A DNA stretch of 64,000 nt from Hirundichthys speculiger. Its lineage: Eukaryota; Chordata; Actinopteri; Beloniformes; Exocoetidae. Made by a program: the position numbers and the translations under genes. The stretch covers positions 1,116,001 to 1,180,000 of the forward strand of contig JAGFBZ010002379.1 in the NCBI GenBank assembly GCA_018398805.1. Reading direction: 5' to 3'. The stretch's first letter is position 1; each line of letters starts with the position of its first letter. The notes below the pieces were generated by a model. The model was not told where the DNA came from. It did no database searches and worked only from the letters and a program-made list of their open reading frames with translations. This document shows, piece after piece, positions 1 through 13,000 of this stretch.

Positions 1-366
1 AAAACATCTCTCATTTTGTCATATGTTTAGCTTTTTCTTGTTATCTGGTTTATATAACAGTGTCAGGTGGTGTGTCAGTGATAAACCCTCTATCAGATGT
101 AGCCGCCCGTTTACAACTTCAGTCGATCGTCTGGAGCATTTGATGGAGGCGCAGGGAGGAAACAGTGCGCAGGCGGAACCACAGTTAGAGGAAGGTGGTC
201 AAACGGAGGGAAATTTAAAAGGTCCGGACCACTTGTCAAGTTGTGACAGGACTAATGCAGCTAACCAGCGAGAGAAAAACATTTTAAACTTCCCCAATCA
301 AAGTTTAAATGCTACATGTGAATATATGAGTAGTTTCGAAACTTTTATAATCATTTATTTGGCAGA
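1..366 (+). other. Upstream region / 5' leader of cep57l1
   Basis: This is the sequence before the cep57l1 start codon at 367. It must hold the end of the promoter and the 5' untranslated leader, but I see no TATA box and cannot place the transcription start. A 122-codon open frame at 23-391 crosses it; its composition and lack of any recognisable motif suggest chance. Confidence 0.4.
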
Positions 367-1545
367 ATGGAGATACAACACGATCAGGTAACATTCGCTA
401 ATCTACCGTTTGCTGCGAATGTGGCTAACGCGTTAGCTTGTTATTGTTTACTTTTTTCTTTGTATTTTTCGCCTCACTCATCTTGCAAACCTACTTAAAA
501 ACCGCTCTATAATAAAATGGAAAATTCTTTGAATTGTAATCGGACAGCTTAAGCGTCGGGCACTTCTGACATTTCTAGAGGTTTTTAGAAGCAACCAAGT
601 TATTGGTGGGATTGTTTTAAAAGCAGCAATCCCGCTGTTTATGTTTTTTTTTCTTTTTCGCAAAAACACGATTAAAATAACACGAGGAAAATTGCTCTAG
701 ATCCCAAAGTTTTCGGTCAACAGGGTTCAATTGGAAATATAAACGGAGGAAAAAACTGTTCTCTCTCACGCAGTGTAACTCCCTAAGGCTAGAAACGTTT
801 TTTTTTTTTTCATGGCCGTAAGACTCCAAATTACAAAAACCTGCTCCTTTGGCCTCTACTTTACAAAACGAAATCGGAAGCAGGGTTTCAAGAGAAGTCC
901 AACATTTACTCTTTTTTTTCTCAATTTGCCAGAATGTTGACAGTTTTTGCTCTAGAAACACAAATGTTATGTTGTTATCTGCGGGGAATGTTTTGTGGCT
1001 CCTGCAGTGGCCACACGTTTTCTTTTCTTTCTCTTTGAAAAAAGCAATTGTTTTACACCATAGGTTTTCAGTCTGAGATAGTCAGGGTGACCAGTGATTC
1101 CTGGTCAGAGCTGCTGAACTGACACTTAGAACTTAAGACCATGAAATACTCCCACAATGAATTGCTGATCAACAGTGAAATTTAAAATGGTTGCGCAAGA
1201 GACTAGGGGTGGGAAGTCCCACAGCGATTTCTTCAGGAATTCTTTAGGAGTTGCAGAAAGCCACTGCATTGGGAACCCAATAATCTTCAGATAGTTTACA
1301 GCAGTCTATCTGACGTTAACCATTTGTGAACAATGTATTCTTTGTCCAGGAAAAATAATTTCCAATACACAACTTTGAAACATTTCAGAAAAGTGTAACA
1401 TGTATAGGCATAATATGGAATATCAGGGAACAGGATTTTAAAGAAAAACTAATGTTCTGAAATTTCAGAATATACAACATTTTAGGAAACAAAGTTATTA
1501 AAGAAAAATCAGGAAATAAAACAAAACAATATTGCAACAAAATAC

Positions 1546-1581
<36 letters not shown>

Positions 1582-4500
1582 AAACTTTGCATAACACCCA
1601 AAAAATACAAAAAACCTTTCAGAAAACAAATTTATGAACTGTTACAGGCATCACCTCAGGCTGTGGAAGCTTTTTGATAAGCATCTTAAAAGCAATTTTA
1701 TAGACTAACTTCTTCATTGATATTGAAAATATTCATTGGTTGTGTGTTTTCACAGTTTCTAAACCAACATCCTCTTGTTGTCTGTAGAATTTAGACTCGC
1801 CCTCCAAAAACAGCTACATTGGTAGCTACTACCAGCCTCCAGACAGAAAAGCTTCAGTATCAAGACAGCTGGAGTTTCCTGCTCACTCATCTGTCAACAT
1901 GGCCCAGACTGCCAGCCAGCTGTCTCAGACCACGCTTAATATTGACAGCAAAGGTGCAACAGAGTTTCTTGTTTCATTCAGTTATGTATTTTATTTAATT
2001 TTTTTGTTATGGCTACATTCTGTTATGTTAATGTTTCCATTTCTTTATTCCCCCACCTACCCCTCAGCTGTTGTTGATGCACTAAAGACTCTCCAAGAGA
2101 AAATCAGACGACTTGAGCTGGAAAGGAAGCATGCTGAAAAGAGTTACCATCAGTTTTCCCTTAGTGCTCAAAAGCATCAACAGGTCCCAGTATCACATAA
2201 TCAAACGACAGCCAGCCTGCCCAGGACAGATAACTCTACTCAGAGAGGTAAGTGATGAGGACCTTGGAATATCTTCTTAGATTTTATGAATGGGTTAATT
2301 TAATTTATCTTCTGCATAGATTAACTATAATGTAATTTGATTACAGGAATAATAGGAGTTATTTTAGGGATAATTCGGTCTAATAAATGAGTCTAGTTAG
2401 AGTGTGTGTGGCAGTGAGAGAAAGCTGCTTCCATTGTAAAAGCGCCTTGAGCGATTCCTGGACTAGAAAGGTGCTATATAAGCATAGAGTTGTTGTATAT
2501 ATTTTTCATGGTTATTTGTTTGACAGAGATAGACTCAAAGCTGCAGTCTGCAGAGGCACGCTGTAAGGTTCTTGAAAAGCAGCTGGACTACATGAGGAAG
2601 ATGGTTGACAATGCCAAAAAGGAGAGGATTGCTTTAATGGAAAATCAGGTAAAAGTGTAAAAATATTTCACATGTGATCTCAGCTATGAGCCTAAACTTA
2701 TTTAGATCCAGTGATATTAGGCACATAAGAAATTATTCTAGTTTGCAATTTTTTTTTTTTTTAGGCTTCATTGCAGGACCAGCGAAGCAAACAGCTCAAA
2801 CAAACAAACTCAACGAGAGAAGCTGGAGAAACTTGAATCTGAATATCTCAAATTAAGCAGAACCCAAACTGAAGCAGAGGTAATAATAATAATAATAATC
2901 TGTAAATCTAAATTACTAAATCATCACAAGCTGAGCTATAAGTTTGTGACTTGATTGTGTGCTGATTGCTTTCAGATGAAACTTGCCTTTCTAGAGCAGA
3001 AGCTGCTACAGGAAGAGCATGAGCGCAAGCAAGTGCAGGAGAAGGCAGATGAGGTCAGTCGGCGTCAGTTTCAGAAATTTCCAATGTCAATGACGGAACT
3101 AAATACATTAAGTGCAATATTCTCCCTTTTAGTCTTACTCCAAAACACCCGTGTTCAACAATGAATGACAAGAATGAGTAAAGAGATGTGTTAGGATATA
3201 TTTTACACTTTTTCCTTCACTTTTCGATTCTGTTCATTCAAAAAGAAGAAGCATGGGAGAAGTATAAGAAGTGGATGAAGCCACCATCAGATCACCCACT
3301 GATTAGTGCACTTACCAATTTGAAATCTGTCTGTCACCATATTTAGTTTTTGTTTGTAAAAGTGACAAAGTGCAAATTCTGCATCTTTTGAGATCTGACA
3401 GCATTGTGCACATTCACTGGGTAGTGACTGCTACACTTCCTTGACATTATACTACTATACATTATCCTGCAGTATTAGGGGCTGAGGATTGACCTCACAT
3501 TAAGACTCAACCTCAAGGCCCCATTCGAAGAAAGATTTTTGCACCGCATCTTGTGTTTTGTTTTTTTTAATTTGTTTTGTTGTTGTTGTTTTTCCCAAAT
3601 GTGAAGGTATTGGCTATAGTGTGATCTACTTAAACAAGTAACTGTCTGGAAATTAATTTTACATTTCTTTGTTTGGGTTTTTATTAAAATACAAAACTTT
3701 GTGCCAAATATATAATGATCTTTAAAATAAAATAAGAAATGATTACCTTGATTGTAACTATTCTGGTATTTTTTATGTCCACAGCTGCAGAAGGAGTTGG
3801 ACACCAACCTGCGTTTGTCTGTGCCAAGTTCTGAAGAAACAAAGCAGAAGAAGTCAAAACCTGTACTTCTCTTTCTTTTAAAGCTGATTAACTGTTGGTA
3901 TTTAGTCATTTAGAAAACTATTGGATTGCACATCCCAGTAGTAACGGCTGTCTTCTTCCTCAGAAAACCTCTATACAGAATGAGCTGACATCAGGCGGCC
4001 AGAGCCACAAAAAAGTGCCCTTTGTTGCTGGAACAGTAAGTTATTCCATATGTGCTAAATTAATTTTAAAACTAGAGATGTCTCGCTACCATTTTTTTCC
4101 CTCCCGATACCGGTTCTGATTCTTGAGCTGTGGGTGTCGGCCGATACCGACTACCGATCCGAGAATTATATAAAAAAAAAAGTTGCACCATGCCTGACTG
4201 TAATATAATTATCATTGTTGTAAAACATAAATAAATACAGCAAATCCAAGCCATTTATGTCTATATTTATTTCCAAATAGAACAGTATAAAACAGTATTG
4301 CGAAATGTAAATGCAGTCGAATTAAAATAGATTTTCTTTATAGTCATTTTATAACATCTTAAAACTGAACAGTCGCTTACAGCTTCATTACGTTCACTGC
4401 GAAAATTTGCTGAGTAAAAATTAATTGAACGATAATTCGAAGCAATAATTTGCGTGACGGTATCGAAAAATGCAGCAAAATTTCGAGGGCTTGAAACAAA

Positions 4501-7318
4501 AGAACAAACAGATTTTCAACAAAAATTTGAGGGCAGCGATTATTCAACAAATTTTACAGAAATTCAACGAATTTCGTCCCAGTTTATTTTTGCTGGTAGT
4601 CTAACTGAAGTAACCAGTAAATAAATCATTAAATATAAATTACTTGGTATCAGCTGGTGCCTGGACTCCCATACTCGCCAATACCGATGCCAGCATTTTT
4701 GAAAGTATCGGAGCAATTTCTGATACTGGTATCGGAATCAGAACAACACAGTTTAAAACCATGTAAAATGCTGTTGTCTTTTAATCCATTCTGACTGATT
4801 TTATGTCCCTTCCACTTTCATAGTCCACAAGTCCAAGCCATTCAGTCCACGCCAATGTACAAAGCATCCTCCATATGATGAAGCACCACCAGCCTCAGCT
4901 GTGTGAGCGAGTGAGCGCCCTGCACAGATCCGGATGCGGAGCCAAGAAAAGCCTCCATAAGGAATTTTTTACATCTTTCACTGCTTTCCAGAAGCCTGAC
5001 AGTCCATCTATGGATCAGTCGCTGAGCTCGCTGTCCGACCTGCTCTTGGCTCTGCAGGATGAACTGGGACAGATGAGCTTGTGAGTTACTCATATTATTG
5101 TTTTGCTCCACAATTTCTTGCAACTTTGTGAATGTGAATTCATGTTTTTGTCAGTGAGCATCAGGAGTTGGAGCGTCATATAGATGCAACTCAGCATCAA
5201 GAGCAGAGGGAGGATCTGCAGAGAGATCTGGAGAAGCTGGTTGCCAGGATGGAGGAGAAGGCAGCTCAGATCACAAAGCTCCGCAAGCACCAGCAGATAG
5301 TATGTGAACCATACTCTAATTCAGTATTTTGTGATGGATGTTACTTTTTTTTTTTTTTTTCAGCTTGATGGCAAAAAGTGATTTATGTGTTTGTTGCTGG
5401 GAGACTGTTCTCCAAGCTCACCCAAGTTCTGATTTGAAGTCGTTTACGCAGAAGCAATTTTCGTTGTATTTAATGGAAATGCACAGGGGCCTTGATATTT
5501 TCTGGTTTTGAAACATTTTCTGTTGGGGCTGCATGAATAAGAACATTTGCCTCAGACAGAGGACTTTTTTTTATTTTTTTGCAGACTTTACTCAGGTTCC
5601 TATTTGCCCACAAAATCTCCAAACGAGCTCAAGTGTGAATAGTAGTAGCCTTGTACTCGGAGCCTTGTATGACCGGCAGTGAATGTTATGTTCAAGTGAC
5701 GTTGCCATAATCAGAAAAACGATTTCTCAGTATGGAAAATCAAGAATACCCCCTCATGCCAGAAAACAACTTGTTAACTTGGTCATCATTTTGGTAGTTG
5801 CTGACTTTAATTGATATTCGCAGTATTTTCACACATGTTACACATAAAAAATAGAAAAAATATATAAGGCCAAAAGAACGATGGGGGAACAAGGAGAAAT
5901 TTACGTTACACCTTGAATGCAGCATTGCGGAACAGTGCGCTGAAAAAAAAAAAACATGGCGGCGATGGTGTAGAACTTCGTTAAAGTTTCAGAGGAAGAT
6001 AGTTCGCTGGTAATTTGTGACAAATGCTCCAAGCGAAGGAGGGAAAAATTGCACAAGCTTTAATACGTCAAACCCAATCAGCCACCTGAAACATAACCAT
6101 CGCTTCCATGGAGTTTTGAAATCACGCTAACATGAGCTAACGTGAGCAAGCCCTCATTTAAACCTCATTTACTTTAATTAAAGGCATTCATTTGAATGGA
6201 ACCACAAGCCAAAATCCTTTAAACATAATTTTTTGTTACTATGGAGTGCACTTTTTCAGTTTATTCACACAGACAAGTCTAACTTGTGTCAGTACATTAT
6301 GCACTGTGCATTATTTTTTATTGTCATTGAGGAATGCATTTTTTCAGTTTGTAATTCTGATTTCCATCAGTTCAAGGAGCCTTTTTTTTTAATATCAGTC
6401 AGTAATGCACTTTATTTAAGTTGATGTGAAATATCAAATAGGTTTGTTTGATAGCTTTATGAAAATGTTTGAGAGGGTTGTCAATAGTTTTTCATTGTAA
6501 AAAATAAGTATCTGTTCATTTAAAGAGTCAAAACGTTTTTTGGTTTTGTTCATAGTATTGATGTAATGATCTTAGGTATATGTGTTATTGGTTACTGGTA
6601 TCGGTTTAAAAAAACAGTTATCGTGCATCCCTAGTAGTAGTAGTAGTAGTAAGGGATCTTCTCAAGAATCTACTCACTAGCATGTGTGTTCAGATATCTG
6701 TTACTGCGCTAAACTTTCATCTCCCTACCTGATGTGATGTGACTGGTGTATTTCCCTTCTTGAGAACTCCTCTAATGTGGAGAATGTCCTGTTGTCTACT
6801 GCATATGAAAATGGGCAAGTGCGCACAAGGTCTTCACCCAGTTCTCCAGATTTTCGCTGGTGTTAATATGTGAAAGCGGCTGTTAAAAATCTACACACAG
6901 TCAGACACCTTTTTTAATTTAAAAAACAAATTTTCCTTCATGTAGTACTTTATGGGGGAACATTCATACACTATCTGGATTTTTAATATTTTCTCTAACA
7001 AATCTGAAGCACATCTTTACATTTATCCAATGGTAATTTGAAAAGTCAGCAATATTTTGTTTTGTTGGGAGTTGTTCATTTTCTCTCTCTTTCTCTTCAT
7101 CTTCTCCACAGGTCCACAAACTGACCCAGAGCCAGTCACATGATCCAGAACACACAGACAAGAAGCTGAGTGGGATCAAGCCACCTGTTCCCTCCCCTGT
7201 AACGGCCAAACGGAAAGCGAAGAAAGGTATAACAACTCACGACAACCTGCAGCTTCTCAGAGAGACACAGAAGTTCAGAAACAGCCTGAAACAAGACGAC
7301 CTATTCTGGGAAACGTGA
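367..7318 (+). CDS. cep57l1: Cep57-like centrosomal coiled-coil protein, 11 coding exons
   Basis: Exons: 367-387, 1788-1953, 2068-2247, 2527-2648, 2765-2879, 2976-3053, 3785-3862, 3964-4035, 4824-5080, 5155-5299, 7112-7318. All introns are GT-AG. The product is about 478 residues. The N-terminal half is coiled coil, with the family signature ALKTLQEKIRRLELER near residue 65. The C-terminal half carries the Cep57 microtubule-binding region (VPFVAG, then LLLALQDELGQMSFEHQELE and EKLVARMEEKAAQITKLRKH), and the protein ends in an NLQLLRE-type tail. Family members act at the centrosome, in pericentriolar organisation and microtubule anchoring. The l1 paralogue rather than cep57 is chosen because cd164 and ppil6 lie next door, as in human 6q21. 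Exon 5 is out of frame by net +1 near 2797-2808, a (CAAA)3 tract; see findings. The donor at 3862 (CCT|GTACTT) is weak but keeps phase. Confidence 0.87.
424..437. promoter_or_regulatory. Perfect 14-nt palindrome GCTAACGCGTTAGC in cep57l1 intron 1
   Basis: It starts 37 bp after the exon 1 donor. It has the same GCTAA-N4-TTAGC architecture as sites in the first introns of cd164 (21836) and tulp4 (51363). Function unknown; possibly a promoter-proximal protein-binding site. Confidence 0.5.
2398..2490 (+). repeat. Teleost retroposon tail fragment
   Basis: In cep57l1 intron 3. It contains the string AAGCGCCTTGAGCGA followed by a GGTGCTATATAAG-like end. From memory this is the 3' end of a very common fish LINE/SINE-type repeat. 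The class is not assigned with certainty. Confidence 0.55.
4073..4751. mobile_element. Non-autonomous hAT-type element with exact 8-bp target duplication
   Basis: In cep57l1 intron 8. TTTAAAAC occurs at 4065-4072 and again at 4752-4759 immediately flanking the element. Both ends carry inverted GATACC/GGTATC-rich sequence (CCGATACCGGTTCTGATTC near 4105 and its approximate complement near 4724-4744). There is no coding capacity. Eight-bp duplications are typical of hAT elements. The outermost termini do not match each other well, so the family is tentative. Confidence 0.7.
5940..6633 (+). mobile_element. Decayed hAT transposon with BED zinc-finger remnant
   Basis: In cep57l1 intron 10. From about 5956 the frame reads MAAMV, a stop, then EEDSSLVICDKCSKRRREK, another stop, and after a frame change NPISHLKHNH. 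This is the C-x2-C ... H-x-n-H pattern of the BED finger that starts many hAT transposases. The right end reads ATCGTGCATCCCTA, a terminal sequence common to fish hAT elements. The left terminus was not found and the rest of the transposase is missing, so this is a dead internal-deletion copy. Confidence 0.6.
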
Positions 7319-7432
7319 AGTTCTCTGGACAAGACGTTCCCAGCACAAGACTCCCCTTGGTGCCTTGAAGCCTTTTTTTTTGTTTGTTATTTTGTTTTGC
7401 AATAGATCAAATTTGTAATTGATCAAAGATTC

Positions 7433-7438
7433 AATAAA
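7433..7438 (+). promoter_or_regulatory. Poly(A) signal AATAAA of cep57l1
   Basis: AATAAA lies 115 bp past the stop codon. Further AATAAA copies near 7630 and 7806 could give longer 3' ends. Confidence 0.7.
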
Positions 7439-9190
7439 GTACATTTATGTAGAACGTCATGTGTTATCCTAGAACCTATTATGAAGTGTGTGGTTGACAG
7501 GCATTGCACATATATGGTACCTCTGGTGGGAAAGTTTCAGAACTGTGACTGTAAGCCATTTTAAAATTGTAGTATAGCTCAAAATAGATCTCACCTTATA
7601 GGTGAAGTTTTAATGAATCACATTTTTAATAAAGCATACTCTTAAATATTGTATTTTCATTTGTGTTAATGTTTTACATGTACACAAATACTTGTCACTA
7701 TATTTCTAATCAAATTTTAATCAACCACTAGATGGCAGTGCTCAGCAGATTTGTACAAATATGAAAAGTTTAGCTTTTTTTTGCAGGTTATGTCATAATT
7801 AGTCAAATAAAATAAATTGTTGTATGCCACTTCGTTTCTGTCGACTGTCTTGTGCAGTCTTCACTTCAAAAGTATCAAATGCTTGGTGAATTCAGTGAGA
7901 GCAGCTGGCTGAACAGCTGAGTAAATGTAGCCCTGACCACAGGTCAAATTAATGTTTCAGCTCTGTGCATGTGTGAGTAAATGCTTTTTGCTAGAAACTT
8001 CTGCAGTTATGTACAACAAAACCAGATGACTCTTCCTCTTAACTGCAAGTACGCAAGTTGAGTGTATGCTGATCAGATGATATGACGCATTTCTTCCATT
8101 TATATTTGCTTTGTCGGAATTAGTCACCTTTGATGGGTTAAATAACCATGTGAAGCTGCCTCATAACATTACTAAAATTATCCCCTCTGTATCAGTGTTT
8201 AGTCAACATTTTTACTGAGTCGCAAGGATGTTTTTTAAACCCTAAAATCCCTGTATCAAAAATAACTAGAAGTAAATTTAGACACGTCTCACATAAGCTC
8301 TTAAATTAAAACAGTTCCATGACTGTTTCCCTTTCTCTTATAAGATTCTCTACATGGGCGAGGGAAGACATCAGATGACTGTTATTATTGGTTGCTGCAT
8401 TCAGATCATTGTGTTGCGAGCATTTGTTGGTCCTTGCATTCTTGGAATGATCCAGAGCTCACTGTGCAGTTAAATGGAGTGAGCTGGTCCATTTAACCTA
8501 ATGCATTGTTTCTCTGTGCTCCCATATTAGATTACAGACCATGACTGGACATAACAATCAGGTTACCCAAGGCAAGTCAAGATCCTACCATATCCTCTCA
8601 TACAGCGTCTTTATCCATGCATCTGCATTCTCCTGACCCTGTAACTTCGATACCTTGTGACTGAATGCTCCCTTTTTTTGTGTCCAAATAGCAAGTGGTG
8701 TGTTCAGAGAGGCGTGAGTCTGTCAGGCATTTTGTTTTGAGAGTGTGAAAATGTTTTGTATAAGCAACAAGTTTATTGTCTTAGAAAGACTAAGACATAT
8801 CCATTATGTAACATTTAAACTGATCAATGAAAATATCTGCCTACAAGACAAGTGAGAAGTGTCATCTCCAGTGCATGAATACTTGATGGTCAGTGTAATA
8901 AAAACTTAACTGGCAATAAGAACTACAGTAAAATGCCTATATGAGATGTTTTTGACTGAGCAGCAAAGGCTCTGGCACCCTTAAAAGCTTAAACTGAGTA
9001 GAGGGTTGCAGATTGGGAGACAAATTGCAGAAGTTGCTCCTAAACTCTGTGTTTCTGGGAAAGTTTGTCAGCTTGGGGCTCTTGGTCACTAGAAGAATAA
9101 CAGCCTTCCCAGCTCAAATAAACATTGTATCCAACAAACCCCTCATTCAAGAATGTGGTCAGCTGGAGCAAAATCTGTGCCTGTGTGTGT

Positions 9191-9225
<35 letters not shown>

Positions 9226-10060
9226 TTTCCTTTTGAGTGATCTGTTTTTGCCACATAAGCAGAACCTTGCTGTGACCCTGGGAAGTGTGTCCTGTCAGGC
9301 TCACACTGACCATTTTGGAAACCAAAGTCAGCAATGTTGTTTTTTCCCAAACAACTGTAAAAAAGTTTTATATCTTTTAACTTTACAGAAAAAAAGTAAA
9401 TGTTCCACACCTAATTTTAACCCCCAAGTAAGCATTACTCTACTTTAATTTCTATTACTTGAGATAATTCAACAGAAGTGCAAAAGTGGGAAGTTGACAT
9501 CAACTTTCAGTGCTGTTATTACATAACAGATAAGGCTTTTCCTGTTGAGGTCTGTGAAAAAGTGTGATTATATTTAAGGGATTTTTAAAAGCTACGCTCT
9601 GGTAAAAGTTTTTTTGAGAGGAAATTACTAGTCCAAACACCACAGAAACTGAAGACGCTCCGGATGACATGTGGAGCCTCTACGTAAAAAATGAGTTATC
9701 TGTGCATGACAATTCAAGTTGGGCCAGAAATTGCATTTCTTGTTCTCAGACAGTTTTCAGCCAACCCGGACATGTCCTTTTAACTGCTTGCAAACACACA
9801 TTTTGATGTCAAAATAAATGTGTTTGAACTGCTTTGCTGTTTGCTCCCTTGTTGACAAGGGAGTAAGTTGTCCTAAGTATTAACTACATGAAAGACAAAT
9901 AAAAACCTGAACTTGATACACTGCCTTTTGTCGTCAGGACAGCTGTAACCATAGCAACACTGCCCAATAAGATGTGTATACTTCCTCCCTCTCAAGTACA
10001 AGCTCGGAGGATTGACTGTTGTTAAATACATAAAAGGTGAACACAGCGATTTGTTTAACA
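7439..10060. other. Intergenic stretch between convergent cep57l1 and cd164
   Basis: AT-rich, with no ORF showing conserved character. The only clear structure is the dinucleotide tract at 9182-9220. It may hold alternative cep57l1 3' untranslated sequence. Confidence 0.5.
9182..9220. repeat. (GT)n/(CA)n microsatellite
   Basis: Ten bases of alternating TG run into about 28 bases of alternating CA, so the tract is self-complementary at its junction (TGTGTACACA) and could extrude a hairpin. Confidence 0.9.
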
Positions 10061-10070
10061 ATGTTCAAAC

Positions 10071-13000
10071 TTTATTGGTTTAACATTTTGAAACTAAAGG
10101 CAACACCAGAAAACAAGGCCAAAATTAAAATGCTTGAAGTGAAGAAAAAAAAAAAAAAAAAAAAAAAGAGGGGCACAAATGAAGCACGAAAGATTTCAGG
10201 AGGCATTAGTGGCACTGTCAAGTGTCTACACATGGCTGCTTGTGTGTGCAAATGTCTAAGTGGGGTAAGAGAGAAACTCGTACCAACAAGACTAATGGGC
10301 ACCAAAAGAACTGGTAAGAGATTGTGTTACAGTGCGTGCACTTAGCTATAAACGCCACAAGGCAGAGGAGGGAAAAGCCAATTACTCAACACTTTTTGAA
10401 CACTGAGGCTGAAAACAGAAGTGAGCCTGCCATGACCGAAGCAAATTTGAATTTCAAATTTACAAAAAAAAAAAAAAAACAAAAAACAAAAAAAACCTCA
10501 ATAGGACAGAACACAAACCATCAAATGCAGCAGTTGCAAATTACAATCAAACTGGAGTCCAGGTCATCAAGTGGGGAAATGTTGCAATAGAGAACAAGAA
10601 AGGGTTGGTGGAACATAATTACCAGTGAGTTTTATTACAAGGAGCTGGTGAGAAGTTGTTCAGGCTGCAAACTTCATTCATCGAGCTGAAACCTTTGCCA
10701 TTCTTATGATTTTTTTTTTTTTTTGTCACTTAAACAGCATTTTGTCAAAATGTAACAAATGCTGATGAAAGGCCTTTTCTTCCTTTTTTAAATAAAACAT
10801 GCTTTGTCATTGCCTGCACAACTTATCACTTGCAATTTCTTCTGTGGGTTTTGAAGAGGTTAAGGCTGAGAGTGACAAAACACACATTTAAGAATAATAC
10901 AACAAACCATTTCACAGGGGCCTGAAAGTGCTGAGTCTAACAGATATTTAGTACATGTGGCACCTTATTCCACAACACAACTGTATAAGGTTATTAACTG
11001 AATAAGGCACTTTTCCTTAAGAGGTGCATGGACTGAGTGATTTGTAGGAGAAGCTGCAACACAATGAACATCAGGTATTAATGGGTAACCTCTGGTGTTA
11101 TGGCATACCACAATGTCAACATGTTTTGCTGTGTTCTTAAGGAATGCAGCTACCATGTAGAAAGCAGAAGAGCACTGCACTCAGTGGACACAACAGCCCA
11201 CTCAACAGCTGTCGATGATACTCAAAATATTTCTCTTGATTTGGCTGAGAGAAGTCCATATGCAGAGAGTGAATGAAGCTAAGGCCAAACTCTGTAGCCT
11301 ACCTGCCAGATGTGGGTCTTTGGGCTGCAGTGTAAAGCCACATGGTGACTATTAAAAGGCGTGTTAATCGTGAACAGCAGAAGACATGCAATCTCAAATT
11401 ACACAAGCAAAAAAAAAAAAAAAAAAAAAAAAAAGCATTCATTATTTTCTCAATGTATATGGTTATTAATATTTAAGAGTATTTATACAAGCATCTGATT
11501 TTTCTTCCCCCTAGCTGATTCATGACAGCATTTACAAAGGCAAAGTTACAAACAAAGCTTGTCAGTGCAATGCTCAATTTCCATGCCAAAACTGAGGACT
11601 TTGGCTTAATGCACACTATTTCAAGACATTCTTCAACTAACATGAGTTAATCACAAATAATCAGTGGTTTTTATGTGTATTGAAATTCCTAAGAGCATAC
11701 ACAATGAGAGCGATAAATTACAACTCCAAGCATCTGACATGCACTAATGGGGGGGGGAGGCATTTAAACAAATCCTCGCAGAAACTAAAAAACCTCTACG
11801 ACAAAATGTTCAGATTAACACTTTTCATTTTGTCTTTTCCTTCAACGGTAATCTGGAAGAAACAGAAGCAGAACATTGCTATATACAGGAAGGACAAAAT
11901 TGTAACCTTAAGAAAAAAAAGGAAAAGAAAAATCACAGTTAGCAGCTGGCTAATTAGAAGACTGAACATGAGCTTCAGCAGTCACTTCATTTAACATTTA
12001 AAAGTCAGAGCTGCAATGCTCTTTGACAAAACCAACTCAAACACAGTCCAACATTTACCTAAATGCACTCGAATACTCACTTTAAACTAAGCCCAACATT
12101 TTTGCCACTTCTTTTTTTAATAATATCTTTATAAATGTACATTCAGTTTTAATCACACCTAAAACAAATTTCCTGCCAGCACATTGTTCATGTTAAATTT
12201 AATACAATTTATAACTCAGGTAGACAACATGAACAGTGAGGTGGGAGGGGATTTGGGGTTATATTAAATGCAACAAAAGTGAATGTGCATTTAAATAATT
12301 AATTCCACACAGTCACCAATGGGATGATCTCAGATTTGCCAAACTGATAATAGTTATCACTTGCTCAGGCTGTGAGTACCACAGATGACCATCAACTGTA
12401 TTCTTCAACAACAAAAGGCTGTTCAGTCCAGCTGGGAAACTGCAGCTCTCACCAACACCAGCACCGTGATACCATTACTTACAATAAGAACGAATGACAA
12501 TACACCCCGACGAGGAAGTGAGGAATCATCTTCCTTTACTCACTTTAAATTATACTGGACATTAAAGGCACTTCACTGTCCATATCAAGAAAGGTGCATG
12601 CCATTTTTTTTTTTCCAACCACCCCATTCTCAATCCCACACAATAATCAAACCACACACATCTCTGAAATATTCTACAATCAATAATTCACTTTGACCCT
12701 CTAACTCCTCCTCAGAAAGAAAGGGCCAGCTCCACGTTAGCAACCCAAGTGGATAAGATTTAATGGTCAGAAATAACAGCCGGGAGATTTGTAGTAGTTC
12801 TGAATTTACTGCATCAGGCTGCTCTACTGGAAGTTGGCATTTGACATTTTTTAACATCTTGTATCGGGTGAAAGATTTCCCTGGGGAACTGAACAGCAGA
12901 AAACACACTACACACCAAGAGAGACGCTCATCACGCAAGACCTTTTTCTTTTCCTTTTGAGTTGACGTCAGATGCTTTTATTCCCTTGTAAATGACCCCA

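Noticed and set aside
23..391. 122-codon open frame overlapping the start of cep57l1
   Set aside because: It has no motif and overlaps the real start codon in another frame; probably leader sequence.
3475..3909. 144-codon minus-strand open frame
   Set aside because: It covers cep57l1 exon 7 antisense and AT-rich intron; no recognisable domain.
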